Shown here: positions 8,796-17,219 of the stretch, one piece after another
Layout: each line of letters opens with the position of its first letter
How positions within the stretch are numbered: position 1 is the first letter of the stretch
Translations under genes and position numbers: made by a program
Assembly: GCA_025455065.1 (NCBI GenBank)
Contig: JALONG010000036.1
Coordinates: forward strand, 1 to 48,935
Direction: 5' to 3'
Length of the DNA: 48,935 nucleotides
Source of the DNA: Candidatus Kapaibacterium sp.
Lineage (GTDB): Bacteria > Bacteroidota > Ignavibacteria > Kapaibacteriales > UBA4661
The notes under the pieces: model-generated
The model's database searches: none
What the model was told of the DNA's origin: nothing
What the model saw: the letters and a program-made list of their open reading frames with translations, nothing else

Positions 8796-9140
8796 TTACT
8801 TGCCTTCCAGACTTTTGACCGCATCGTCAGCCGTTGGAAACAGTTGAAACACTCTGTCCATGCGGGTCAGCGTAAACATCGTCATTACATCACTTTTTAC
8901 GCCAGCGATAAGTAAATCGCCTTTGCGCCCAAGCAGTTTCAAACTTGTTACAATCGCCCCCAAGCCGCTACTATCAACAAAGCCGACATTGCTGAGGTCG
9001 AGAACAAGCAGTGTCGCGCCGGCATTGATAATTGCTGCCATTTCTTCTTTGAAAGCAACAGCAATTTTTGCATCAAGACGCTTTTCAGTCATCGTTACAA
9101 GCGTAGCATTTGCGCGGTTTTCAGTCGTTAGGATAGCCAT
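8796..9140 (-). CDS. STAS-domain anti-sigma factor antagonist (RsbV/SpoIIAA type)
   Basis: 114 aa, a single STAS domain. The phosphorylation loop VDSSGLGA (55-62) holds the conserved serines 57/58. Unphosphorylated antagonists of this family bind the cognate RsbW-like kinase and so free its target. It is the first gene of the minus-strand cluster that runs down to about position 199. The 160 bp upstream are made of simple repeats and no promoter could be identified in them. Confidence 0.88.
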   Translation of the reverse strand: MAILTTENRANATLVTMTEKRLDAKIAVAFKEEMAAIINAGATLLVLDLSNVGFVDSSGLGAIVTSLKLLGRKGDLLIAGVKSDVMTMFTLTRMDRVFQLFPTADDAVKSLEGK

Positions 9141-9300
9141 AGTTTTTGGTTTTTGGTTGTTGGTTTTTGGTTTTTGGTTGTTGGTTTTTGGTTACTTGGT
9201 CATTAGTCATTAGTCATTGGTTAATTCGTCATTGGTGCTTGGTTGCGAGTGAAGGTGCTTAGTGAAATTGGCTTATCCCTTCGCTCTTATCCCTTCCCCC
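9141..9300. repeat. Simple-sequence intergenic filler
   Basis: The interval is built from runs of TTGGTTTTTGG and TTGTTGG units (about 9141-9192), TTAGTCATTAGTCATTGG units (about 9200-9222) and CTTATCCCTTC units (about 9270-9300). The last run continues into the final codons of the DUF4301 gene (residues QEGQGEKG), suggesting that filler replaced its original 3' end. Similar sequence lies at 20885-20932. It is non-coding and probably generated by slippage. Confidence 0.7.
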
Positions 9301-10908
9301 TCATCCCTTTTCCCCTTGCCCTTCCTGACGGTGTTCCGGGCGGAGAAGGTCGTTAATGGTTTTGACGGGATTAAACGTTGCAACGGGGACTTCGACAAAA
9401 ACGGTGTTCCAATGCGCCATACTGCCATTCCATAAACCCGGCAGTTCCAGTGCCTTTAGTTCCCGTCCGTTGCTGGATTTGAGCGAAATAAAACCGGTGT
9501 TGTTGTCCCGAAAATCCAGCAAATTAAAACATTTGCCTTCGTAGTTGCGCACGGCGCAGACTAAATCAACGGGATTAAAATGCGTAGAAGCCTCGAAAAT
9601 ACGGCGCTGTTCGGGAATGTTCAAATCTATTTGTGCCGATTCCACGATTTGCAACGATGTCGTACCGTCGGCAGCTTCGACAACAAAGGGTCCGCCACCC
9701 GGTTCGCCTTCATTTTTGACCATACCGCAAACGCGCAACGGGCGATTGAGCAAGGTTTCAAGAACACGTGCAAACTCTTCGTCAGAGTATTCGGCACGGG
9801 GTTTCGGGATGTGCCACGCGAGTTCCTGTTCGCCAAAATCCGCGATAATTTCGAGGTCTGCTCGCTCGGCGGTTTTTTGAGTTATGTGCCGTAAGGCAGC
9901 AAATATGCGGTCTTGGAGCGTTACCGCAATGCCGCAGAGAATCTTTTTGTATCGGTACGTCTCAGGTTTTAAGCGGTCGGGAACGACGTTATCAATGTTT
10001 TTGATACAGACAATATCACCCTCAATATCGTTCACATTTTCCAAGAGCGCTCCGTGTCCGGCGGGGCGAAAATGCAAGCCGTCATCGGTCAAAAACGGCT
10101 CATTTTCAGGCGTTACGGCAACGGTATTGGTGGACTGTTTTTGCTGGGAAAACTCAATATCCAAGTGCGTTTCCGCGTCTTCGTAGCGTGAACGCACCGA
10201 TTGAATGTGCTGCTGCACGGCGGCGGCGTGTTCGGGCGAGACAGTGAAGTGCAGTCGCGCCGTTTTTTTGCCTTGAGAATTGCGGTGCAGCGAGTAATGA
10301 AGCGCTTCGGTGATATGCTCTTCAAAAGCAGTGCGCGAATGCGTTTCGTAACGGTGAAACTGAATCAACCCCTTGGGCAAATTTGCATAGTTCAAGCCTT
10401 CTGCATTACACACAAGCCTCAAAAAGGGGATAACATCGGCATTTGCAACCGCTTCATCGCGCAGATTCAACCCTTGTTGTTCTGCAAGCGCGGCAAGGTC
10501 TTCAACAAATGCGAAATGCTCACGTTCTTGCCAAAATTTCAGCGTAAAGCGGTAATCAGAAGAAGATTCTGCGCGGGTTTGAAGGTCGTTGTAGGATAAT
10601 TGCTCGTTTTCGTTGATGACAGCCAAAAGTGCCTTGAACATCCGCGTCGCAGCGCCGGAGGCGGGAACAAACTTCATCACTCTTCCGGCGGCAATAGTGG
10701 CATCGGCAACCCCAACAGCCTTCTCTGCGGCTTCAGCACTGACATGGCGAATGGTATGGTTTTGAAGCGTACACGGTGCAGCGAGCCGAATATGCGGCAA
10801 ACCGTGTTTGAAGGTGTAAAGTTGCTGCAAAATGTCTAGTTCACTGACACCACTTTGCAGGATTTGTTCCAAAAGTTGTTCCGCTTGCTCCAGAGCCGAT
10901 AGATTCAT
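9301..10908 (-). CDS. DUF4301 family protein
   Basis: 535 aa, recognised as the DUF4301 family found mainly in Bacteroidota. The segment VPASGAATRMFKAL (about 92-105) resembles the phosphate-binding start of nucleotidyltransferase folds, and SGRELKALELPGLWNG lies near the C-terminus, so sugar- or nucleotide-related activity is possible, but the function is unknown. No signal peptide or membrane segment is visible. The last seven or so residues are encoded by simple-sequence DNA shared with the intergenic filler. The gene stands alone between filler at 9141-9300 and a 127-bp gap. Confidence 0.8.
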   Translation of the reverse strand: MNLSALEQAEQLLEQILQSGVSELDILQQLYTFKHGLPHIRLAAPCTLQNHTIRHVSAEAAEKAVGVADATIAAGRVMKFVPASGAATRMFKALLAVINENEQLSYNDLQTRAESSSDYRFTLKFWQEREHFAFVEDLAALAEQQGLNLRDEAVANADVIPFLRLVCNAEGLNYANLPKGLIQFHRYETHSRTAFEEHITEALHYSLHRNSQGKKTARLHFTVSPEHAAAVQQHIQSVRSRYEDAETHLDIEFSQQKQSTNTVAVTPENEPFLTDDGLHFRPAGHGALLENVNDIEGDIVCIKNIDNVVPDRLKPETYRYKKILCGIAVTLQDRIFAALRHITQKTAERADLEIIADFGEQELAWHIPKPRAEYSDEEFARVLETLLNRPLRVCGMVKNEGEPGGGPFVVEAADGTTSLQIVESAQIDLNIPEQRRIFEASTHFNPVDLVCAVRNYEGKCFNLLDFRDNNTGFISLKSSNGRELKALELPGLWNGSMAHWNTVFVEVPVATFNPVKTINDLLRPEHRQEGQGEKG

Positions 10909-11035
10909 AGGTGTTGAAAAAATTACCGTGAAATGCTGAGAATTTTGATTTGGTGGGAAATGGTGCGTTGGTATGTATCCTAAACGACAAATTATATTGT
11001 TGTGCTTTCAGAGTGTGTCATGCGATTCTCCGACT

Positions 11036-11785
11036 TCATCTTTCTTGTTTCGGTTTGAGTTTACCGTGAAACCCCCGAATCCTCATCACATCGGCAATCA
11101 TAGCAAGAGAATCACGAACAATGCTCACTTTTGAGCCTTCTTGGTGTACCCATTTGACCGGGACTTCTTTCACACGGTAGCCACGTTTTGCCGCGATATA
11201 GAGCTGCTCCACATCAAAGCCAAATCTATACGTGCGCTGTAAGTGCGCAATGTCGTGAGCGACATCCCGCCGAAATGCCTTAAAACCGCACTGGGTGTCC
11301 TGAATACCGCGCACCGTCAGGGTTTGGACAATAATCCGAAAGGTCGAACTCATCAACTGCCGATAAAACGGCTTTTTCTCAACTTCCGATTCAGGTAAAT
11401 TCCTCGAACCGATGACAATATCGTACCCTTCATTAAAATAGGGCAATAATTTTTCGATTTCCTGAATCGGAGTCGAAAGGTCGGCATCGCTGAAAAGGAT
11501 GATAGTTCCTTGCGATTTGAGCATTCCCCGTGCAACCGAAAAGCCTTTGCCGACATTTTTGACATTTTCCATGACCACACTAACGTTTTGGTCACGGATT
11601 TCATTGCTATAAATATCAACTGTGCGAACAACTTCCGTCGTAAAATCCGTGCTGCCGTCATCTACAACGATAACCTCACTGGAATACTGCTGCTGTGACA
11701 AATATTCCTTCACAGCAAAGAGCGTATCGGCGATGCGCTCTTGTTCATTGTAGGCGGGAATAACAATCGAGAGGTATGGGGGCAT
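11036..11785 (-). CDS. Dolichyl-phosphate glucose synthase-like GT2
   Basis: 249 aa GT2 domain without a membrane tail. It has the N-terminal SIVIPAYNE motif, the VVDDGSTD donor motif, FSDADLSTP (the DxD site), IVIGSRN, and the DTQCGFKAF motif typical of the dolichyl/undecaprenyl-phosphate glucosyltransferase subgroup. The likely reaction is transfer of a hexose from a nucleotide sugar to a polyprenyl phosphate at the cytoplasmic membrane. I took the ATG at 11785; an in-frame TTG nine bases upstream (11794) would add three residues but has no support. The sugar and the downstream glycan pathway are not identifiable here. Confidence 0.85.
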   Translation of the reverse strand: MPPYLSIVIPAYNEQERIADTLFAVKEYLSQQQYSSEVIVVDDGSTDFTTEVVRTVDIYSNEIRDQNVSVVMENVKNVGKGFSVARGMLKSQGTIILFSDADLSTPIQEIEKLLPYFNEGYDIVIGSRNLPESEVEKKPFYRQLMSSTFRIIVQTLTVRGIQDTQCGFKAFRRDVAHDIAHLQRTYRFGFDVEQLYIAAKRGYRVKEVPVKWVHQEGSKVSIVRDSLAMIADVMRIRGFHGKLKPKQER

Positions 11786-11890
11786 AGAACGCAAAACGTG
11801 AGTAAAACATACAGCAAACTATAAAATACAATCAAGAGAATAATCTCGCAACGTTTTCAGGGCATCACGGAAACTTTTTGTTCAAAGACC

Positions 11891-11935
11891 AAAAAAAAAT
11901 GCCCACTTGCAATACATCCTGCAAAGCGGGCATTT
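11891..11935 (-). terminator. Rho-independent terminator of the TonB-like gene
   Basis: On the minus strand an AATGCCC/GGGCATT stem, extended by GC-rich pairs with one bulge (arms about 11922-11935 and 11899-11910), is followed by nine T residues (11891-11899). It lies 30 bp after the stop of the TonB-like gene. Confidence 0.85.
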
Positions 11936-11964
11936 CTAGCTCTTCAATAGGTCTGTGAGTGTGG

Positions 11965-12576
11965 TCAGAATACAAATTTCACCGGAATAACAACAACGCT
12001 GTGGACGGGCTTGTTATTGCGGTAAGCAGGGGTGAAACTACATTTTTTTACGGCATCGCAAGCACTTTTGGCAACGTCATTGCGCGTACCGAACTGCTCG
12101 CCGATGTAGTTAATTTGCGTACTTTGACCTTCGGCATTGAGATACACGACAACATCAACGCGGGTGCTTCTCTCCACGTTCAGCAAGCGGCTTGCCGTTT
12201 GGAGATGGCGTTGGAGTTGTTGAACGTTGTAACTTGCCGGAATATAGGTGTATTGCGTATTGCCTTCGCCGGTAAGGTCGCTAAGGCGCACGTATTGGAG
12301 TTCTTCAGCATGGTTGCTGTTCGGCGCAATACTCTGGTTTTGCGCTTGTGCAGAGGGGCGTTGGGGAGCAGACGCGAAGTGCTGCGATTGGTCGCGGAGT
12401 TCAGAATATGCCTCGGCTGTTTGCGAAAACAGCATCGGCGCGAATAGGTTTTGTGCGGTGTACAGGGCGATTGCCGTGATGACGCTCTTTCCAAAGCGCT
12501 GGACACGAGGCGAAAAACAGGTATTAGGACGTGGGCGTTTACCCAACGTGCGGAAGACATTGATTGCGGATTTCAT
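11965..12576 (-). CDS. TonB C-terminal domain protein
   Basis: 203 aa. An N-terminal hydrophobic stretch (about 22-42) is followed by a low-complexity Gln/Ser/Ala linker and a C-terminal domain with the TonB/TolA-type signature (VDVVVYLNAEG, then ACDAVKKCSFTPAYRNNKPV and VVIPVKFVF). It may energise an outer-membrane receptor, or be a secreted protein with a TonB-like fold; no ExbB/ExbD genes are nearby. I chose the ATG at 12576 because AGAGG lies six bases before it, which is a good Shine-Dalgarno for this genome; the reading frame extends upstream to 12732 without support. A promoter (12618-12648) and a terminator make this a single-gene unit. Confidence 0.78.
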   Translation of the reverse strand: MKSAINVFRTLGKRPRPNTCFSPRVQRFGKSVITAIALYTAQNLFAPMLFSQTAEAYSELRDQSQHFASAPQRPSAQAQNQSIAPNSNHAEELQYVRLSDLTGEGNTQYTYIPASYNVQQLQRHLQTASRLLNVERSTRVDVVVYLNAEGQSTQINYIGEQFGTRNDVAKSACDAVKKCSFTPAYRNNKPVHSVVVIPVKFVF

Positions 12577-12617
12577 ATGAAACCTCTTCATTGATACAAC
12601 AAAATGAATTACAAAAG

Positions 12618-12648
12618 CAAATGTAGAGTAAAAATTATGAATTTTCAA
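12618..12648 (-). promoter_or_regulatory. Bacteroidota-type promoter for the TonB-like gene
   Basis: On the minus strand TTG (12648-12646), a 20-bp spacer, then TACATTTG (12625-12618) match the TTG-N19/20-TAnnTTTG pattern of the Bacteroidota primary sigma factor. Transcription would start about 35 bases before the chosen ATG at 12576. Confidence 0.5.
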
Positions 12649-12873
12649 TGATTTTTCGATGAATAGCTTAGAATTTTTAATCATTATCCGCATTAAACTT
12701 AAAATATTTTGGTGATTAGCGACACAAATCAAAACTGTTTAACATAATTGTTTCTCTTGTCAAGCCCACTCTTGAACGAAAACAAAGAGTGTGAAATGTG
12801 CTACAATACAAGGAAATATGGGCTATGAAGGCAATTTTTCGCAAGACAACTGAGCAAATACAAGGATTTTTCG

Positions 12874-12881
12874 TAGATTTG
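12874..12881 (+). promoter_or_regulatory. Possible -7 element for mfd
   Basis: TAGATTTG matches TAnnTTTG and lies 42 bases before the mfd ATG, but no TTG is found at the expected upstream distance. The rest of the divergent gap (12649-12873) is AT-rich and shows no gene. Confidence 0.3.
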
Positions 12882-12923
12882 CATCATCCGCAACGCGCCT
12901 GTACAGCATAGTTGGGCGCTTTC

Positions 12924-15900
12924 ATGTACCACTTCTGCATAGTACCTCTTCCTCGTATCGTGAAACAGTTATCGTCGCTTCTTCCGCTCCTCAAAACTCT
13001 TGAAGAAATGCCGTCTATGCGGCAATTACACACGCTTTTGCGTGATTCTGCGCGTCCACAGATTACCGTCAAAAATGCGCTTGGCAGTTTGAAATCCTTC
13101 AGCGCCGCAGCCGCATGGAAAGCCGCTTCTACGCATTGTGTGGTGCTTGCGCCCGATGACGAAAGCGCGGAGGCGCTCCGCAGCGACCTCGAAACCCTCA
13201 TCGGCGCTGATGTGGTGCTGTGGTATGCCGAAAGCGATAAAAAATTGGCGCTGGATGCCGAACATCTCGACACGCAGCTTGTCGGTGTAACAGGTGCGCT
13301 CACGGAACTTGTCGCTATGCAGGATGCGGGGCAGAAGGCGTGTATTATTGTTCCGGCTCATGCGCTCATTTTTCCTGTTCCTGCGCCTCAGTCGCTGACG
13401 CAAAATCTGCTCGAAGTCCGGCGTGGTGAACATTTGAAGTTCGATGAATTTATCACAACGCTGACTACAAGCGGCTTCGACCGCAAAGATTTTGTTGAAA
13501 CGCAAGGTGATGTAGCGGTACGCGGCGGCTTGGTGGACGTGTTTGCGCCCGGCATGGAAAACCCGATTCGCATTGAGTTTTTTGGCGATGACGTTGATTC
13601 CATTCGTGAATTTGACCCGCTTTCGCAGCGCAGCATCAAGGAACTTCCCGCAGCAAAACTTATCACGCACCTTTTTCACAACGAAGAACACAGTGTTAAT
13701 GCGACTTTGGCGGATTATTTGCCGCCCGAAACACTCATGGTGCAGATTTTTCCCGAACAGGTTTTTTCCGCGCTGCGCTCGGCGCATAAAACAATGGCAG
13801 ACGGTGACGAAAGCGACCTTGAAAACCGCATGAATGCTTTTGCGGAGCGCCTTGCCGCTTTTCGCACGTTGGCGGTGAATCCGCTTGGAAATTCGGACGA
13901 TGACGAAACGCTTGTATTTGCCGCAAAGCCGCATCCTGCCTTGAACGCATCGGTAACGGCACTGACGGCGGAAATGCGTCGTTTGGCGGCTGTCGGGTAC
14001 ACAATTTACTGCGCGGCGGACGGAACAGAACAGGTAAAACGCCTCCGCGACCTGATAGAAAGCGCCTTCGAGGGAAATGCACCGAATGAGCGTACAATAC
14101 CAAATTCTCCCACGTCCACGCACGACCAAGAAACCCCACAAGCAAGCATTGATGACACTTCCGCCAGAACAATGCTTACGCCGATGTCACTTTCGGAAGG
14201 ATTTTTGCTGGAGGAAGCCAACATTGCATTTTTTACCGAACATCAAGTATTCATGCGCCGCCGCGCCAATGCTTCAGCAAAAGAGAAGCGTTCACGCGGT
14301 GTGCAATCTTCCAAGCAAGGAATTTCGCTGAAGGAATTGCAGCAACTTCGGCGCGGTGATTACGTTGTGCATACGGACAAAGGCGTAGCGCAGTTCGACG
14401 GTTTGGAAACGATTACCGTCGGCGGTGCGCAGCAAGAGTGTGTGCGGCTTATTTTTGGCGGCGGCGACAAAATGTATGTGCATTTGAATTACCTCAACCG
14501 TTTGCAAAAATACTCCGCCGAAGAAGGCACAAAGCCCGCTTTGACTAAACTCGGCACCAGCGAATGGCAACGCAAAAAAGAACGCACCAAAAAACGCCTC
14601 AAAGACATCGCCCGCGACCTCATCACGCTTTACGCTCAACGCAAGATGCAGCGCGGGGTGGAGTTCCCTTCTGATTCGCTTTGGCAAAAGGAATTGGAAG
14701 CCTCCTTCATGTACGAGGACACGCCCGACCAATCCTCTGCAACACGCGCCGTGAAGGACGACATGGAATCCCCAACCCCGATGGATAGGCTTATTTGCGG
14801 CGATGTGGGTTTTGGGAAAACGGAAGTGGCTATCCGTGCGGCGTTCAAAGCGGTACAAGCCGGAAAGCAAGTCGCCGTGCTTGTTCCCACGACTATTCTT
14901 GCCGAACAACATCTTTCCTCGTTCCGCGACCGTTTGGAGCGGTATGCCGTTTCAGTGGCGTGTTTAAGCCGTTTTCGCTCCACGCAAGAGCAAAAAGACA
15001 TTCTGAAGCGCGTAGAATCAGGTTCGGTGGATATTCTCATCGGGACGCACCGCATATTGAGCAAAGATGTGCAGTTCAAAGATTTGGGCTTGCTTGTGGT
15101 GGACGAAGAGCATCGTTTTGGCGTGTCTGCAAAGGAGAAACTGCGTCAGATGCGGGTTTCGGTGGACACTATCACGCTAACCGCCACGCCGATTCCGCGT
15201 ACGCTCAATTTCTCGCTCATGGGCGCACGGGATGTGAGCGTCATCAACACCCCGCCGCGTAATCGCCTGCCCGTCAAAACCGAAATTACCGTTTGGAACG
15301 ACGCGAAACTCAAAATGGCGCTGGAACGCGAGTTACAGCGCGGCGGACAGGTGTTTATGGTGAATGACCGCATTGGCGATATGGATATTTTGGCGGAGCG
15401 TTTGAAAGAACTTGTGCCGTCGGTGCGTGTGGCGATTGCGCACGGGCAGATGACGGGTGAAGAGCTGGAAACCCGCATGGAACGGTTCTTGGAGCGGAAA
15501 GCAGATGTGCTGTTGGCAACCAAAATAATCGAATCCGGCATTGACATTCCTAACGCAAACACGATGATTATTCATAACGCGGACAATTTTGGGTTGGCGG
15601 AACTCTACCAACTGCGCGGGCGCGTGGGGCGCTCGAACGTGCAGGCATATTGTTATCTGCTCATTCCGCCGCCGCAAGTGCTGTCGCGTATGGCGCTGCG
15701 CCGTTTGCAGGCAATGGAAGAATTTAGCGATTTGGGAAGCGGCTTCAAACTTGCCATGCGGGATTTAGAAATTCGCGGAGCGGGGAATTTGCTGGGCGCG
15801 GAGCAGAGCGGGTTTATCAGCGATATTGGTTTTGAACTGTACCAACGCATTTTGGATGAAGCCGTTGTGGAACTGAAAGAAGGCGAATTTGCTGACCTTT

Positions 15901-16457
15901 TTGCGCACGAACAGCGCACACGCGGACGCAAGCAAACCATCACCGAACACGGCGAAGTGATTAACGATATTGAGCTGCCCATCAACGACGAAATGACAGT
16001 GGAAACCGACGGCGACGCAATGTTGCCCAAAACCTATATCCAAAGCGAGGTTGAACGGTATGAACTCTATAAAAAACTCTTCCGTGCGGTGAACGACGAC
16101 GAAGTTCATGCGATTGTGAGCGAAATACGCGACCGTTTCGGGATGCTGCCACCGGAGGCATTGCAACTGGTGGAAGCGGTGCAACTCCGCATCACGGCTC
16201 TTCCGGGAGGTTTTTCCCACGTTTCTCTCAAAGGAGGCAAACTCACCTGTGAATTTCCTCCGGAAGATCGCACAGCCTATTACACAAGCGTTTTTCCGGC
16301 GATGATGAAGGCTGTGGCGCAAATGCGAGAAGTGCAGATTATTCCGAAAGGCAAAAAGGTGTTTATTCAAAGCGCCGTTGGTTCGCTGGAAGCAGCAATG
16401 ATGCTGCTTCGGCAGATTGTGGAGGAGACGAAGCGGGAGATGATGAAGGAGGATTGA
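12924..16457 (+). CDS. mfd: Transcription-repair coupling factor Mfd
   Basis: 1177 aa, close to the usual Mfd length. Order: UvrB-like N-terminal module (about 60-340), a variable linker, the CarD-like RNA-polymerase-interacting domain (LRRGDYVVHTDKG, about 475-535), the superfamily 2 helicase module with Walker A GDVGFGKTE (about 626-634) and Walker B DEEHRFG (about 726-732), SAT-like motif TATPIPRT, the second RecA lobe ending in QLRGRVGRS, and the C-terminal TRCF domain. Mfd removes RNA polymerase stalled at DNA lesions and recruits UvrA. The start is the ATG at 12924; the frame is open from a TTG at 12912. It forms a single-gene unit on the plus strand. Confidence 0.96.
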   Translation: MYHFCIVPLPRIVKQLSSLLPLLKTLEEMPSMRQLHTLLRDSARPQITVKNALGSLKSFSAAAAWKAASTHCVVLAPDDESAEALRSDLETLIGADVVLWYAESDKKLALDAEHLDTQLVGVTGALTELVAMQDAGQKACIIVPAHALIFPVPAPQSLTQNLLEVRRGEHLKFDEFITTLTTSGFDRKDFVETQGDVAVRGGLVDVFAPGMENPIRIEFFGDDVDSIREFDPLSQRSIKELPAAKLITHLFHNEEHSVNATLADYLPPETLMVQIFPEQVFSALRSAHKTMADGDESDLENRMNAFAERLAAFRTLAVNPLGNSDDDETLVFAAKPHPALNASVTALTAEMRRLAAVGYTIYCAADGTEQVKRLRDLIESAFEGNAPNERTIPNSPTSTHDQETPQASIDDTSARTMLTPMSLSEGFLLEEANIAFFTEHQVFMRRRANASAKEKRSRGVQSSKQGISLKELQQLRRGDYVVHTDKGVAQFDGLETITVGGAQQECVRLIFGGGDKMYVHLNYLNRLQKYSAEEGTKPALTKLGTSEWQRKKERTKKRLKDIARDLITLYAQRKMQRGVEFPSDSLWQKELEASFMYEDTPDQSSATRAVKDDMESPTPMDRLICGDVGFGKTEVAIRAAFKAVQAGKQVAVLVPTTILAEQHLSSFRDRLERYAVSVACLSRFRSTQEQKDILKRVESGSVDILIGTHRILSKDVQFKDLGLLVVDEEHRFGVSAKEKLRQMRVSVDTITLTATPIPRTLNFSLMGARDVSVINTPPRNRLPVKTEITVWNDAKLKMALERELQRGGQVFMVNDRIGDMDILAERLKELVPSVRVAIAHGQMTGEELETRMERFLERKADVLLATKIIESGIDIPNANTMIIHNADNFGLAELYQLRGRVGRSNVQAYCYLLIPPPQVLSRMALRRLQAMEEFSDLGSGFKLAMRDLEIRGAGNLLGAEQSGFISDIGFELYQRILDEAVVELKEGEFADLFAHEQRTRGRKQTITEHGEVINDIELPINDEMTVETDGDAMLPKTYIQSEVERYELYKKLFRAVNDDEVHAIVSEIRDRFGMLPPEALQLVEAVQLRITALPGGFSHVSLKGGKLTCEFPPEDRTAYYTSVFPAMMKAVAQMREVQIIPKGKKVFIQSAVGSLEAAMMLLRQIVEETKREMMKED

Positions 16458-17219
16458 TGCGGTATTGGCAGCGGATTGGTGAAATGTTCTCAATGCCTGA
16501 TATTAGCTTGCTTCGAGGGCATTGTTGAGCAAACTGACCTTAACAGGGAAAAGCTTTGTACGTGAGATTTGGTCTAGGGTACAGGGCTTTTGTGTAAAAA
16601 GATGCGTGAAGTGCTAACTTTTTACGGCTTGGCTAAGTAACGTGCATCACGAAGCACAAAACTGTCAGCAAGCACTGAACTGGTAGCACCACAATCAAGC
16701 GTGGAGCAAGTCTATCACTCATTGTGAGACTATTTTTCGGTATTCAGCGTTATTTAATCGCCCCTGAAAAAGCACTTAAATTGTTGTTAAATAACGCCTT
16801 GTTGCTTAAAAATCGCAGAAATATTTGCAAGGTTTTTTGTATTTTTTCTCATTTTCTTGCAAATATTTTGCCTTCAGCAGGGCTGATGAATACAAGCCTT
16901 ACTTCTTTGTCAATATTTTCATACTCAAAGAGAGTATGTTATGCGGTTTGTGTAAGCCATTTTTCGTATGGACTTTTTCAGGGACGACTATTTAGAATTT
17001 TATCTCAAACAACTGAAAACAATAGATTTATAGGTCTTTTTATCGGCATGCTAAATTTACCCATCCAACAACTTTTTTTGCTGCGCGTTTGTTTGTGGTA
17101 CTACCGAAAATTCCGTTTTTGTGGATAAGGTTCTATTTTGCTTAAAAGGTCATCTATTCTCGTTTGCTGAACAATTCAACTTACCACGTGAATCCGTGTA
17201 ATCCTGATAGTGAAAAACC
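16458..17219. other. 762-bp interval without a convincing gene
   Basis: The stretch is AT-rich, especially 16730-17160. The longest plus-strand frame (16724-17128, 134 codons) is Phe/Leu/Cys-rich with no recognisable family and looks like chance. On the minus strand there is a 29-codon frame (16722-16633), also unsupported. A fragment of CACGTGAATCCGTGTAATCC filler lies at 17184-17208. The interval may hold a small RNA or the remains of a decayed gene, but nothing specific can be claimed. Confidence 0.5.

Noticed and set aside
9141-9240. CRISPR-like array
   Set aside because: Units are short, adjacent and lack unique spacers; it is simple-sequence filler, and no cas genes are present.
16633-16722. 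29-codon hydrophobic minus-strand frame
   Set aside because: Resembles a membrane microprotein but nothing besides length and hydrophobicity supports it.
16724-17128. 134-codon plus-strand frame in the gap after mfd
   Set aside because: Composition rich in Phe, Leu, Cys and Arg typical of chance frames in AT-rich DNA, no family recognised, no ribosome-binding site.
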